64,000 nt of DNA from Avichristensenella sp031550535. GTDB lineage: Bacteria; Bacillota; Clostridia; Christensenellales; Aristaeellaceae. Shown one piece after another: positions 1 through 8,438 of this stretch. Under the pieces are notes generated by a model. That model saw nothing but the letters and a program-made list of their open reading frames with translations, was not told the origin of the DNA and did not search any database. The position numbers were made by a program, and so were the translations under genes. The DNA lies in NCBI GenBank assembly GCA_031550535.1, contig JAVBOM010000027.1:1-64000 (forward strand), in the 5' to 3' direction. Every line of letters starts with the position of its first letter. Within the stretch, counting starts at the first letter, position 1.

Positions 1-1
1 G

Positions 2-577
2 CGGGTGCGGAAGGAGAGCGAGAGCCGGGGGGTGACTGAATACACGCTGAGCGACGGGCGCGTGGCGCACCAGCGGCGGGGGACGCAGGAGATGCACTTT
101 TGGTATGGGTCGCGGCGGAACCCGGTGATGGCGACGTACAATGGGAAGGACTACGGGTACGTGTATAACCGGCAGGGTGACGTGATCGCGCTGGTGGATG
201 TGGAGAACGGGTTCGCCGAGGTGGTGACGTACGCGTACGACGCGTGGGGGAAGCTGCTTTCGTGCACGGGGACGATGGCGGAGACGCTGGGGCGGGAGAA
301 TCCGTTCCGGTACCGGGGGTATGTGTATGACGAGGAGACGGGGCTTTACTATCTGAAGAGTAGGTACTATAATCCGGAGTGGGGGAGGTTTGTTTGCGCG
401 GATAGCGTCTTTGGAGATTCAGGGACGCTGATGGGGCATAACTTGTTTGCGTATTGTAGGAATGAGCCGGTGGGGCGGTATGATCCCAGCGGTGCGTATG
501 ACGAGGATGTGCCGACAAACGGGTTTAATCTGGACTTGGCGATGAAGTCGCAGCGGGAGAAGAAGGCATACGAATAA
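2..577 (+). CDS. Rhs/YD-repeat protein, core region (5' end outside window, ends at an in-frame TAA)
   Basis: C-terminal part of an Rhs-family secreted toxin-delivery protein; the reading frame is open from base 2 and the true start is upstream of the window. Repeated tyrosine-aspartate motifs (YVYNRQGDV, YAYDAWGKL) lead into the diagnostic Rhs core end, RYRGYVYDEETGLYYLKSRY followed by YNPEWGRF and GRYDPSG. The shell of such proteins encapsulates a C-terminal toxin that starts just after the DPxG motif (family knowledge). Bases 2 to about 400 are almost identical to 3527-3930 in the second Rhs gene, so the two are recent duplicates. The frame stops at TAA 575-577 about 24 codons after DPSG, yet the same frame continues open to 1492. 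Core identity is certain; whether this copy makes a full protein is not. Confidence 0.9.
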   Translation, partial: RVRKESESRGVTEYTLSDGRVAHQRRGTQEMHFWYGSRRNPVMATYNGKDYGYVYNRQGDVIALVDVENGFAEVVTYAYDAWGKLLSCTGTMAETLGRENPFRYRGYVYDEETGLYYLKSRYYNPEWGRFVCADSVFGDSGTLMGHNLFAYCRNEPVGRYDPSGAYDEDVPTNGFNLDLAMKSQREKKAYE

Positions 578-1492
578 CAGTACTCGGGAGGGGGTTCGGA
601 TACTCGGCAGAGCAGTTCCGCGACTTATGGCGCGGTGGAGGAGGATGCACCGAAGAGTGATTGGTTCCCAAGTTCCAGCGGAAGTAGCCAAATTATTCGC
701 ATAGGCGACAAAATAACGACAGCTAAGGTTGCGGCGGCCACGGGTATCGCGACGCCTGCGAAAGCTATGCTGCAAGGGTTGATGAATTCGTATGCAGAGA
801 GGACATTTCCGAGTTCAGGCGGTGGTACGGGTAGCAGTGGCGATGTATATGTTGCAACCAGTTTACCTGGAGGCCCCGGAATAACTGATTTCTTGGACAG
901 TAGTGGAATCATTCCACGGTTCCATGACCCCAAGTATATTGCTGCGATGGAAGCGCATGGAAGAGCAATTTTTGCTGCACAGGCCAAGCAAAGGATACAA
1001 GCGTATTCAACTGCGAATAGAGATAGTGGCACTGTTGTCACGGTTAGCGAGTTTCTTGGGAACCTCCAACACATGGTAGACATTAAAAAAGACGTTAGGA
1101 GAAGTTCAACTGATACAGGCTGTGCAAGTTTCATTGACGATGGAATAACCAATCTGCCCAGAGAGGTTGGGCATGGCGGCAGTACATCTATTTTCTTTGG
1201 TAGCCCATCGTCACGGGATCCGAAAACTGACATGGAAAAACAGCTACTAAAGGCTAATGCCGTTATTTGGGGTGAAATTGATAGTGTAGGAGGTGTGGAT
1301 GGCCTTGTCAAAGGCATGGTTCTTGGAGAATGGAAAGACGATACAAAAATAAAAGTCAAGCATTCAGGCGTGTATGCAGGGAATGGCATGGTTTACTCAT
1401 TTTCAGCAGCGAACGTCTATGGTAGTCTAAGGCCATATCAGCCACACGAATGGGATATATATGGATGGCATGAAGGTGTCGTCCTGGATTAA
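578..1492 (+). pseudogene. Rhs C-terminal tip with NlpC/P60-like fold, separated from its core by one stop codon
   Basis: This stretch is in exactly the same frame as the Rhs core upstream and would continue it (QYSGGGSDTRQSSSATYGAV, a typical Gly/Ser linker) if TAA 575-577 were sense. Counting from a possible internal GTG at 635 it is 285 residues. The last 130 residues resemble NlpC/P60 cysteine peptidases: candidate catalytic Cys163 in TGCASFIDDG and His243 in KHSGVYAGNGMVYSFS, matching the usual HVGIYxGxG pattern. Such domains cut peptidoglycan peptides or act as amidases, so a cell-wall or effector toxin is likely. Base composition is AT-richer than the core, as expected for an exchanged tip. 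It may be dead, expressed by read-through, or re-initiated at GTG 635; no convincing immunity gene follows. The NlpC/P60 assignment rests on motif spacing only. Confidence 0.6.
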
Positions 1493-1542
1493 AATATGTG
1501 TGGCGTAACAAGATAAGAAAAGGGGAAACAGATGTGTCTACG

Positions 1543-1582
1543 GGCAGCGGTTACGAAAAAATGCATAAATGTAACCGCTGCC
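1543..1582. terminator. Perfect 12-bp inverted repeat between convergent genes
   Basis: GGCAGCGGTTAC at 1543-1554 pairs perfectly with GTAACCGCTGCC at 1571-1582 around a 16-base A-rich loop. It lies 50 bases after the Rhs tip and 90 bases beyond the end of the minus-strand gene that follows, so it probably ends transcription or protects the mRNA end. There is no clean T-run, so it is a weak intrinsic terminator at best. Confidence 0.5.
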
Positions 1583-1673
1583 AAATTCCACCTGCAATAT
1601 TTGCAGAAGAATGATCTGATATAGATGGCCTTTCGCCCAGGGAATCGTTGCCAGATGGTGGCTCGTCACCAGG

Positions 1674-2645
1674 CTAAAGGTTGGAAAACAATTCTGGATA
1701 TGCAAGCCGCGCAAGACTCATTGCGCTTTGCACCATGTATTGAGAGTTATATGTGCAAAGAGGATGAATATTGCGTGTTTGTATTGCTGATATAGTGGAA
1801 AGACCGGGTTTTTCTAGTAAATAGGCAATATATGCATCCACATAATTTTTGCCAATATCTATTATGGAACCATCGGAATCTATATCATAAGGCAAAAACG
1901 TTATTAAATTAGGATTCCAATCAGAAAGAATTTTGTCATCAATTTCAAGATAGTCATAGTGCCTACTGTTGAATACAGTTCCACCATCACTTATTACACC
2001 GGCGGCATTCGCAATTGCATCATAAACGTCCATAGGATAATAATCACGATAATTAGTCACACGTATACGTTCGTTTTTGGGGATACTTATAACGATTTGC
2101 GCAAGTTCTTCGAGGCCTGCCTCTACCACTTGCACCATTTGGGAAGCCTTTTCCGGCGCGCCAACAACGCCCCCAAGTATCGTTAGACTATCCTTTACAT
2201 CAGCAAAGTTTTGTGGCTCATCCATGAAAAAGAAAGGCACATTTGCCCGTTCCAGTGTCGGAAGAAGCGTCTCATAATGATAATAATCTGCCTTCCACAG
2301 AATAACAAGATCTGGATCAACAGCAAGGATACCCTCTGCATTGTCAATCGTAAGCCCACCTTGAATATTACGAGTTAATGCAATTGTGGGAGAGAATGCT
2401 TCACCGTTTTCATAATACTCATGCCAAACGCCAACGATGCGATCCGGGCCGATCATTTCCAGGAGCATCTCTTCCGCAAACAGAGGCAAAACGACTATGC
2501 GTTGAGGTTTTTCAGGAATCTGTGTCGGATTTTCCACTTCTCCGAGAGTCTGCGCCGCTACTACTCCCGAAAATAAAGCACAAATCGAAAAGGCAAATAG
2601 CGCCAACACCAATTTTGTAATTCTTTGCTTTATCTCAATATACAT
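1674..2645 (-). CDS. Orphan periplasmic-binding-type (FecB/TroA-like) lipoprotein or exported protein
   Basis: 323 residues. Start chosen at ATG 2645, seven bases after AGGAGG and directly before a signal peptide (KQRITKLVLALFAFSICALF, then VVAAQ). The mature part has the class III binding-protein pattern IPEKPQRIVVLPLFAEEMLL near the N-terminus, then two lobes, as in siderophore, haem, cobalamin or metal binding proteins that feed an ABC importer. No permease or ATPase gene lies beside it, so it is an orphan; the ligand cannot be read from the sequence. It sits on the opposite strand between two Rhs core copies and is AT-rich, which suggests it arrived as cargo. A longer in-frame start at 2729 is possible but has no ribosome site. 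Confidence 0.75.
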   Translation of the reverse strand: MYIEIKQRITKLVLALFAFSICALFSGVVAAQTLGEVENPTQIPEKPQRIVVLPLFAEEMLLEMIGPDRIVGVWHEYYENGEAFSPTIALTRNIQGGLTIDNAEGILAVDPDLVILWKADYYHYETLLPTLERANVPFFFMDEPQNFADVKDSLTILGGVVGAPEKASQMVQVVEAGLEELAQIVISIPKNERIRVTNYRDYYPMDVYDAIANAAGVISDGGTVFNSRHYDYLEIDDKILSDWNPNLITFLPYDIDSDGSIIDIGKNYVDAYIAYLLEKPGLSTISAIQTRNIHPLCTYNSQYMVQSAMSLARLAYPELFSNL

Positions 2646-2778
2646 TCCGCACCTCCTGAATTCAACAATGGAATTCTTTTGATCTCTCGTTTGCAGATAG
2701 AACGAAAGCTCCTGCTCAACTGTCCTCATTTCATGAATATAGACGATTCTAACCCCCGTCTGTTTCCATATTTTTACA

Positions 2779-4722
2779 TTGTTTTTTTGTTATGACAAGA
2801 ACGTGTACCGCCAGACGGTGGAGTACGACGCGTGCAGCCGTGTGGTGAAGCGGCGGGAGGCCGTGGGCGACACGTACACGCGGTACGACACGGGGTACAC
2901 CTACGACATAGAGAACAGACCGACGGAAATCGCGCACGGGGACACGGTGAAGTCCGTGTATGACTATGGGAAGCTGGACCGGGTGGAGAGCGTGACGCTG
3001 AAGCGCGGGACAACGGAGTTCAAGAAGACGTTCACGTACCAGGCGGGCGGGTACGGCGGGGCGAGCACGACGGCGACGGTGGAGAAGATTGACCAGCCGG
3101 GACACGCGTACCAGTACACGGTGCGCGGGGGGCTGACGGCGGAGCGGCACAACGGGGTGAAGACGACGTATGAGTACGACGGGCTGGGGCAGCTCAAGCG
3201 GGTGAACGACGAGGGTCGCGGCACGAGCACGGCGTACACGTACGACCAGGGCGGGAACATCCTGAGCAAGGCGGAATACCCGTACGCCGCAAGGGGTAGA
3301 AAGCTGGGCGAGGCGACGCGGACGGTCGCGTATGCATACGGCGACGCGGGCTGGAAGGACGTGCTGACGGCGTATGACGGCGTGGCGATTGAGAGCGACG
3401 CGATCGGGAACGTGGTGGACGACGGGACATGGCGGTACACGTGGCGGATGGGGCGTCAACTGCTGCGGATGGCGTCCCCGGCGGAGTACATCTGGTACGC
3501 GTACGACGCGGACGGGCTGCGCGTGCGCAAGGAGAGCGAGAGCCGGGGTGTGACGGAATACACGCTGAGCGACGGGCGCGTGGCGCACCAGCGGCGGGGG
3601 ACGCAGGAGATGCACTTTTGGTATGGGTCGCGGCGGAACCCGGTGATGGCGACGTACAACGGGAAGGACTACGGGTACGTGTATAACCGGCAGGGGGATG
3701 TCGTGGCGTTGGTGGATGTGGAGAATGGGTTTGCCGAGGTGGTGACGTACGCGTATGACGCGTGGGGGAAGCAGCTTTCGTGCACGGGGACGATGGCGGA
3801 GACGCTGGGGAGAGAGAATCCGTTCCGGTATCGGGGGTATGTGTATGACGAGGAGACGGGGCTTTACTATCTGAAGAGTAGGTACTATAATCCGGAGTGG
3901 GGGAGGTTTTTGAGCGCGGATAGTGTTTTGGGCAGGCGCGGAGATTTACTTGAGCATAATCTGTTTGCGTATTGCAAAAACGAGCCGGTTGGGCGATATG
4001 ATCCGAACGGGCGAACTGCTGCAGCATGTGCTGATGGATGGGGGTGGAGTCCAGAGCAAATAAGTAAACCTAAGAACCCGTCAAGTGGGTCGGGAAAGAG
4101 CGGTGGCTCAGGCTCGTCAAGCACAGGGACGAAGGTCCCGGATGTGGTGGAGGACCGCTTGAATGCGGATTTTGGAGAAGGCAATTGGAATGTTGAGAGT
4201 CAAACCAGCATATATGTGGTGCGAAGTACAGCAAGCGAGAAAGCATATATATATGAAGGGACAAAGTATGTTGTCAACGGAAAGGATTACTATTATGCTT
4301 TGGGCAGTGTATGGGAAGGGAGTGAATCTGAAGATTGGATGAAGAATAACGAGGTAGTGATTTTGTTTGACCCAATGACGCCCACAAATAGGGACAACTA
4401 CGATGTTCCGACGGAATATGATAAAATTACTATTTCGGCAAAGTATCGAGATAGCGATTACTACAAGGGAGAGAATTTGAAAATTCTGCTGGATTTGATT
4501 GATTCTATTAGAGAGAAGTTTTCGGAAGGAACGTCAACTTCAGAAATATGTAAAATGCCATCGCCAAATTTCTATTCATACGAGAATCTGGAAACACCTG
4601 ATGTAAAATATCAAATGAAAATGTACTCAGGCGGAACATATGTGTTTGTGGATGTGGAGATAGATAGAAGCGCATCAGGAGGATCTGGATATAGGTTTCG
4701 AAATCCATCAAATGGAGATTGA
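2779..4722 (+). CDS. Rhs/YD-repeat core with unrecognised C-terminal toxin tip; N-terminus truncated
   Basis: 647 residues. Homology to Rhs starts only at YDKNVYRQTVEYDACSRVV (from about 2791); the normal long N-terminal half of an Rhs protein (usually well over 1000 residues, with a delivery domain) is missing, and no ribosome site precedes the reading frame, so this is a 5'-truncated, probably silent cassette. YD repeats fill residues 10-375; the core ends at GRYDPNG (about residues 405-411). The remaining 235 residues start with a Ser/Gly linker (SSGSGKSGGSGSSSTGTK) and then an AT-rich domain I do not recognise, containing GNWNVESQTSIYVV, DYYYALGSVWEGSE and a C-terminal SGYRFRNPSNGD. By position this is a toxin tip. 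It can become active if recombination places it behind the complete upstream core. Confidence 0.8.
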   Translation: MFFCYDKNVYRQTVEYDACSRVVKRREAVGDTYTRYDTGYTYDIENRPTEIAHGDTVKSVYDYGKLDRVESVTLKRGTTEFKKTFTYQAGGYGGASTTATVEKIDQPGHAYQYTVRGGLTAERHNGVKTTYEYDGLGQLKRVNDEGRGTSTAYTYDQGGNILSKAEYPYAARGRKLGEATRTVAYAYGDAGWKDVLTAYDGVAIESDAIGNVVDDGTWRYTWRMGRQLLRMASPAEYIWYAYDADGLRVRKESESRGVTEYTLSDGRVAHQRRGTQEMHFWYGSRRNPVMATYNGKDYGYVYNRQGDVVALVDVENGFAEVVTYAYDAWGKQLSCTGTMAETLGRENPFRYRGYVYDEETGLYYLKSRYYNPEWGRFLSADSVLGRRGDLLEHNLFAYCKNEPVGRYDPNGRTAAACADGWGWSPEQISKPKNPSSGSGKSGGSGSSSTGTKVPDVVEDRLNADFGEGNWNVESQTSIYVVRSTASEKAYIYEGTKYVVNGKDYYYALGSVWEGSESEDWMKNNEVVILFDPMTPTNRDNYDVPTEYDKITISAKYRDSDYYKGENLKILLDLIDSIREKFSEGTSTSEICKMPSPNFYSYENLETPDVKYQMKMYSGGTYVFVDVEIDRSASGGSGYRFRNPSNGD

Positions 4723-4728
4723 ACATAC

Positions 4729-4965
4729 ATGACGGAATTGCCATCTATAACATGCGATTCCACCAATTTCTTTGAACAAGTTGATGTTTCATATTTAGGA
4801 AGCCGTGATTGTGAGAATGGGTGTGTGGTTGAAGAGGAGCGTTTCCGTAGGACAAGAAATTGCATGGGATGTGGGGATAATATCGGAGGGGAAGATTATT
4901 CAATCAATGTTGAATTCCATAGTTTATGCGGACTAGGGAATATCTTCACACAGGTTGGTTTTTGA
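4729..4965 (+). CDS. Small Cys-rich protein behind the second Rhs tip; immunity candidate
   Basis: 78 residues, starting 6 bases after the Rhs stop codon; GGAGAT lies about nine bases before ATG 4729, inside the end of the Rhs gene. Contains six cysteines (motifs DCENGC and NCMGCG), acidic, no signal peptide, no family that I recognise. Immunity genes normally sit directly behind the toxin tip, which is the only reason for that suggestion. It could equally be the damaged start of a longer gene: the sequence after it holds another good ribosome site (AAAGGAG at about 4969) with no usable reading frame. Confidence 0.4.
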   Translation: MTELPSITCDSTNFFEQVDVSYLGSRDCENGCVVEEERFRRTRNCMGCGDNIGGEDYSINVEFHSLCGLGNIFTQVGF

Positions 4966-5022
4966 TAAAAGGAGAATTGCAATAGTGTGAAGTGAAGAGC
5001 ATATGAAAAACTGATGTGAATG

Positions 5023-5063
5023 GAATCCCGACATCTCTGAAGGGTGAAAGAGTGTCGGGATTC
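5023..5063. terminator. Hairpin with perfect 11-bp stem between convergent genes
   Basis: GAATCCCGACA at 5023-5033 pairs with TGTCGGGATTC at 5053-5063, followed on the plus strand by TGCATTTTG. It lies between the small gene ending at 4965 and the minus-strand gene ending at 5085, so it can serve both as a transcription end. Confidence 0.6.
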
Positions 5064-5084
5064 TGCATTTTGAAGGCAAAGTAT

Positions 5085-6013
5085 CTAGAGCAGATTTCTT
5101 TTATCAAAAAATGAATCGAATGCATATATATTTTTCGATTGAACCCCTATAAGAAAATAGTATCCAACAGGAATTAGACCGTTAGAACCATTATCAAACC
5201 ACAACCAGGCAAGGGGCTCATAAAATCTCCCATAATACATATGTTCTGATACTAGGGGTACTAATTCTTTGGGTAAGCGCTTTGCATATTTTTCTGCAAA
5301 GTTGAGCGCAGTTTCTGCCAATTGATTTATTTCATCATTTGGAAGCAAGTTTCCTTGTGATAAGTTTGTAACTGCGGAGTTATAGACCTTATCAACAGAA
5401 TTGTCTGTTCTGATGTGGATATTTATATAATGGATCCCCTCAAAAAAGACCACATCACCTTGTTTAAGTGCATAAATTGACCAAGGAGCTTTAGCTTCTG
5501 CGGAATTCACGAATATGTCGTCCAAATATCCGGCAAAAACATACCAATCTGTTTTAATCCCTGTTGATTCCTTAATACTATCTTGATCTGAAAGATACGC
5601 CCGATAGGGTAGGTTAGCAAACCCTATTTCACTCAAAACAGATTCGCTATATTCGTATATTTCATTTGCTTTCCTACGATCCGGTAAGCCCTCTGTAAAC
5701 CCGTAATAGTCTGCATGAAGAAAAGCGGAGACATCATCTGGCGTACTACAATTTGCCATCGCATTCAGGAAAGATTCAGTATCTGCATAGGGAGATCTTG
5801 GAAGACCGCAACTAATCATGCTGCTTAATAGAAAGGCGTCTTCTTTTGATAAACGATCGAATGAAAGGGCGGCAAGCTGACGCAAGCGGTCACTGACCTG
5901 TAGCCTAGTTTCCTTTAGTGCTTCGTCATCCGCTAGTGCAGACGCACTTTTTCCTCCCCTAGTATCACGATTGCCAGGAAAAGGACGGTGATACGTAAAC
6001 AGTATTTCTTCAT
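5085..6013 (-). pseudogene. Exported protein of unknown function with a frameshift after its signal peptide
   Basis: From 5885 down, one open frame gives 266 residues (begins RQLAALSFDRLSKEDAFLLS). The real start is further up: ATG 6013, eight bases after GGAGG, opens a classic signal peptide (MKKYCLRITVLFLAIVIL) that soon hits TAG. Changing frame by one base in the run AGGGGAGGAAAAAG (plus-strand 5948-5960) joins it to GGKSASALADDEALKETRLQ and then to the long frame, restoring a normal signal peptide and cleavage site. So the gene is either disrupted by a one-base indel, subject to slippage in the A5/G4 run, or carries a sequencing error. The mature protein (about 290 residues) has no family that I recognise; it is rich in Tyr/Phe/Asp. 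Low GC and position between Rhs copies again suggest cargo. Confidence 0.65.
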
Positions 6014-6082
6014 GTGTTCCTCCAAGAAAATTAGTCGTCAGTATTCTAAGATTATAACGAAGAAATCTTCAATATTCTTCCT

Positions 6083-6826
6083 GATAGCCCATTAAAAGAG
6101 CGCGCTGACGAACGGCTTGCCGGAGGACTGGGTGCTGAACGCGGCGAACACGGGGCTGGACGCGGTGCAGCCTTCGCAGGAGGACGCGAGCAAGCCGGAA
6201 AACGTCTCCATTCACGCGATGCGCCTATGACATAGAGAACAGACCGACGGAAATCGCGCATGGGGACACGGTGAAGTCCGTGTATGACTATGGGAAGCTG
6301 GACCGCGTGGAGAGCGTGACGCTGAAGCGCGGGACAACGGAGTTCAAGAAAAATTTCACGTACCAGGCGGGCGGGTACGGCGGCGCGAGCACGACGGCGA
6401 CGGTGGAGAAGATTGACCAGCCGGGGCACGCGTACCAGTACACGGTGCGCGGGGGGCTGACGGCGGAGCGGCACAACGGGGTGAAGACGACGTACGAGTA
6501 CGACGGGCTGGGGCAGCTCAAGCGCGTGAACGACGAGGGGCGCGGGACGAGCACGGCGTACATGTATGACCAGGGCGGGAACATCCTGAGCAGGGCGGAG
6601 CATCCGTATGCCGCGCTGGAGCGGAAGTTGGGCGAGGCGACGCGGACGGTCGCGTATGCGTACGGCGACGACGGCTGGAAGGATGTGCTGACGGCGTATG
6701 ACGGCGTGGCGATCGAGAGCGACGCAATCGGGAACGTGCTAGACGACGGGACGTGGCGGTACACGTGGCGCATGGGGCGTCAACTGCTACGGATGGCGTC
6801 GCCTGCGGAGTACATCTGTATTACGA
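6083..6826 (+). pseudogene. Rhs fragments (internal core pieces without start, end or tip)
   Basis: Bases 6229-6816 repeat 2908-3495 of the second Rhs gene almost exactly (DIENRPTEIAHGDT through MGRQLLRMASPAEY). Before it, 6099-6230 encodes a different Rhs-like or linker piece (ALTNGLPEDWVLNAANTGLD) in another frame ending with TGA, so two fragments were joined out of frame. The core stops abruptly at 6816, where the palindromic element begins. This is a dead remnant that can still act as recombination homology. Confidence 0.8.
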
Positions 6827-6828
6827 TT

Positions 6829-7080
6829 GAAAAACCAGCCACCGTTATAATTGAAAAGTCGGCCAAAGAGTTCATCTGGCATTTATTCCACGGTGCTCTT
6901 GACATGAGCCTCCAGCGACGTATGCTATTCGGGCAACGCCGCCAACCCGCACCGCTACGCGGTTTGTTGCCTTGGCAAGCAGCCTGTCATACGTCGCACT
7001 CATGTAAGGAGCCTTTCGCGGCATAAACGCCAATTGACCTCTTTGGCGGGTTTTTGGTGTATAACGGTGGCTGGTTTTTC
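6829..7080. mobile_element. 252-bp imperfect palindromic element (MITE-like) inserted in Rhs remnant
   Basis: The outer 21 bases are perfect inverted repeats (GAAAAACCAGCCACCGTT... at 6829-6849, reverse complement at 7060-7080). Similarity continues inward for about 80 bases on each side (shared blocks GCCAAAGAG, GGCATTTAT/GGCGTTTAT, ACATGAG, GCGACGTATG), so the whole element can fold into one long hairpin with a roughly 60-base centre. No transposase is inside; a 43-codon minus-strand frame (7003 to 6872) has no ribosome site. It begins close to the point where the Rhs homology breaks off. No target-site duplication is obvious, so the exact edges are uncertain. Confidence 0.65.
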
Positions 7081-7289
7081 ACCGTTCAAAAACACAGACC
7101 TGCCCGCAAGGGGCTCATCGCCGTTCTTCGCATTACCGCCAGACGGTTAGCCAAGACCTGATTAGGGGAACGCAGCTTGTGTTTCACATCCCAATCTTGC
7201 AACAAAAAACAAGCCAAGTCGATCCTGACTACGCTCGTTTTTTGTCCGTTTGGTGGCCTCGCCAACGCAAAAGCCCCTTGTCAGTGGCC
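7081..7289. other. Non-coding spacer before the first GntR gene
   Basis: No credible gene. It contains CCGCCAGACGGT at 7137-7148, which also occurs at 2809-2820 where the second Rhs copy begins, perhaps a last trace of Rhs sequence. Otherwise I see nothing here. Confidence 0.4.
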
Positions 7290-7318
7290 TTGATTCATAA
7301 AGGTTTTTCATCTATACT
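7290..7318 (+). promoter_or_regulatory. Promoter of the first GntR regulator
   Basis: TTGATT at 7290-7295, 17-base spacer, TATACT at 7313-7318. It is 132 bases before the start codon at 7450, leaving a long leader. Confidence 0.5.
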
Positions 7319-7449
7319 GTATACGGGAACACGGAAGACTTTCAGTGTACATGCGGAAATTCCGTGCGGTTTATCGCGCCTGCACCGTCTCCGGCGGGCA
7401 AACGCGCGGTTCCCCGAGCGATGTGCGTAAAGCAAAAGGAAGGCAAAAA

Positions 7450-8127
7450 ATGCTAGACAGGCCAATGCGTATTGAACAGACCTCCATTGCCGAAAAGGTA
7501 GCGCAAAAAATACGGGAATGGATTATGAACCAGACGGTAAAATCCGGGGACAAGCTGCGTGAGGTCGAACTGAGCACGCAGCTCAATGTAAGCCGGACGC
7601 CTGTGCGTGAAGCTTTTCGCATATTGCAGTCCGAAGGCCTGGTGGTGCACAACCCCCGTAGCGGCGTGGTCGTGGCGAGCGTAGGCGTTGATGATGCGGA
7701 GCAGCTATACGAGGTGCGAGGTGTGCTGGAGGTGCTCTCCACCCTTCATGCGGCCCGAAACGCCACGGCGCAGCTTATTTCGGAGCTGCGCAACATCAAC
7801 GCGATGATGTTATCGTGTGCGGAGAGCGCGCCCGAAAAGGCCCGCGAATATGATCTGGAGTTCCATATTACCATGGCGAGATGGGCGAACAACCCTGTGC
7901 TGGAGGATCAGCTTTCCATACTGCACCGCAAAACACGCATCATCTTGAATTTTGTGCCCTTCAGCAAAGACCGCATCCCGCATAGCTGCAAGGAGCATGA
8001 GGACGTGATCGCCGCCATCGAAAGAGGGGAGTCCCAAGTGGCCAGCAAATACATGGAGATCCATTTCCATGAAAGTACGAAATCACTGAAAAACAAGGTA
8101 ATTGTTTATAACAACGGAATTGCTTGA
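7450..8127 (+). CDS. GntR-family transcriptional regulator, FadR/FCD subfamily
   Basis: 225 residues. ATG 7450 follows AAAGGAAGG by six bases; an in-frame upstream start lacks a ribosome site. Residues 10-75 form the winged helix (IREWIMNQTVKSGDKLRE, then VSRTPVREAFRILQSEGLVV); residues 85-215 are the all-helical FCD ligand domain, with EFHITMARWANNP and CKEHEDVIAAIERGE supplying the Asp/His positions that usually bind a metal and an organic acid. FadR/FCD regulators respond to sugar acids, dicarboxylates or similar metabolites and usually repress neighbouring catabolic genes. It is separated from the glycan operon only by a second GntR gene, so control of that operon is likely but inferred. 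Confidence 0.88.
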   Translation: MLDRPMRIEQTSIAEKVAQKIREWIMNQTVKSGDKLREVELSTQLNVSRTPVREAFRILQSEGLVVHNPRSGVVVASVGVDDAEQLYEVRGVLEVLSTLHAARNATAQLISELRNINAMMLSCAESAPEKAREYDLEFHITMARWANNPVLEDQLSILHRKTRIILNFVPFSKDRIPHSCKEHEDVIAAIERGESQVASKYMEIHFHESTKSLKNKVIVYNNGIA

Positions 8128-8173
8128 CAGCGTGTGGCCATAATCAAAAAGCGAAGCCTTTGCGACGATTTTT

Positions 8174-8438
8174 TGCATGCAAAAGGGCAAAAAGCAAAGC
8201 AAGGGCTTTTTTTGCTATCACGAAGTGCATGCAAAAGAGTAAAATATATACATAATTTAAAGTAATATATTCGCAAAATAGCCATAGACAAAAAGCTATA
8301 ACGCGTGCTATAATGCGTATGGAAAAACTTGAAGATCAAAAAAAGAGATGAAATTTTATAAAAATAGTTCATCGGTGCATACAAAATTTTGATGAAAGCC
8401 GATTTTAAGCCGCAGAAAAGCCGAAAGTGCGTGCAAAA
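8174..8438 (+). promoter_or_regulatory. Four TGCRTRCAAAA direct repeats (candidate regulator binding array)
   Basis: Copies at 8174-8184 and 8226-8236 (TGCATGCAAAA), 8376-8386 (TGCATACAAAA) and 8428-8438 (TGCGTGCAAAA), all in the same orientation. Two pairs each have a 52-base period, close to five helical turns, and they bracket the promoter at 8285-8314. Binding by one of the two adjacent GntR regulators is inferred. Confidence 0.45.
8285..8314 (+). promoter_or_regulatory. Promoter upstream of second GntR gene
   Basis: TAGACA at 8285-8290, 18-base spacer, perfect TATAAT at 8309-8314. It lies between the two pairs of operator-like repeats and would give a leader of about 270 bases to the GTG at 8591. 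Confidence 0.5.

Noticed and set aside
2749..3615. Long arginine/proline/histidine-rich minus-strand frames opposite the Rhs cores
   Set aside because: They mirror the GC-biased codons of the Rhs genes, have no ribosome sites and no recognisable domains.
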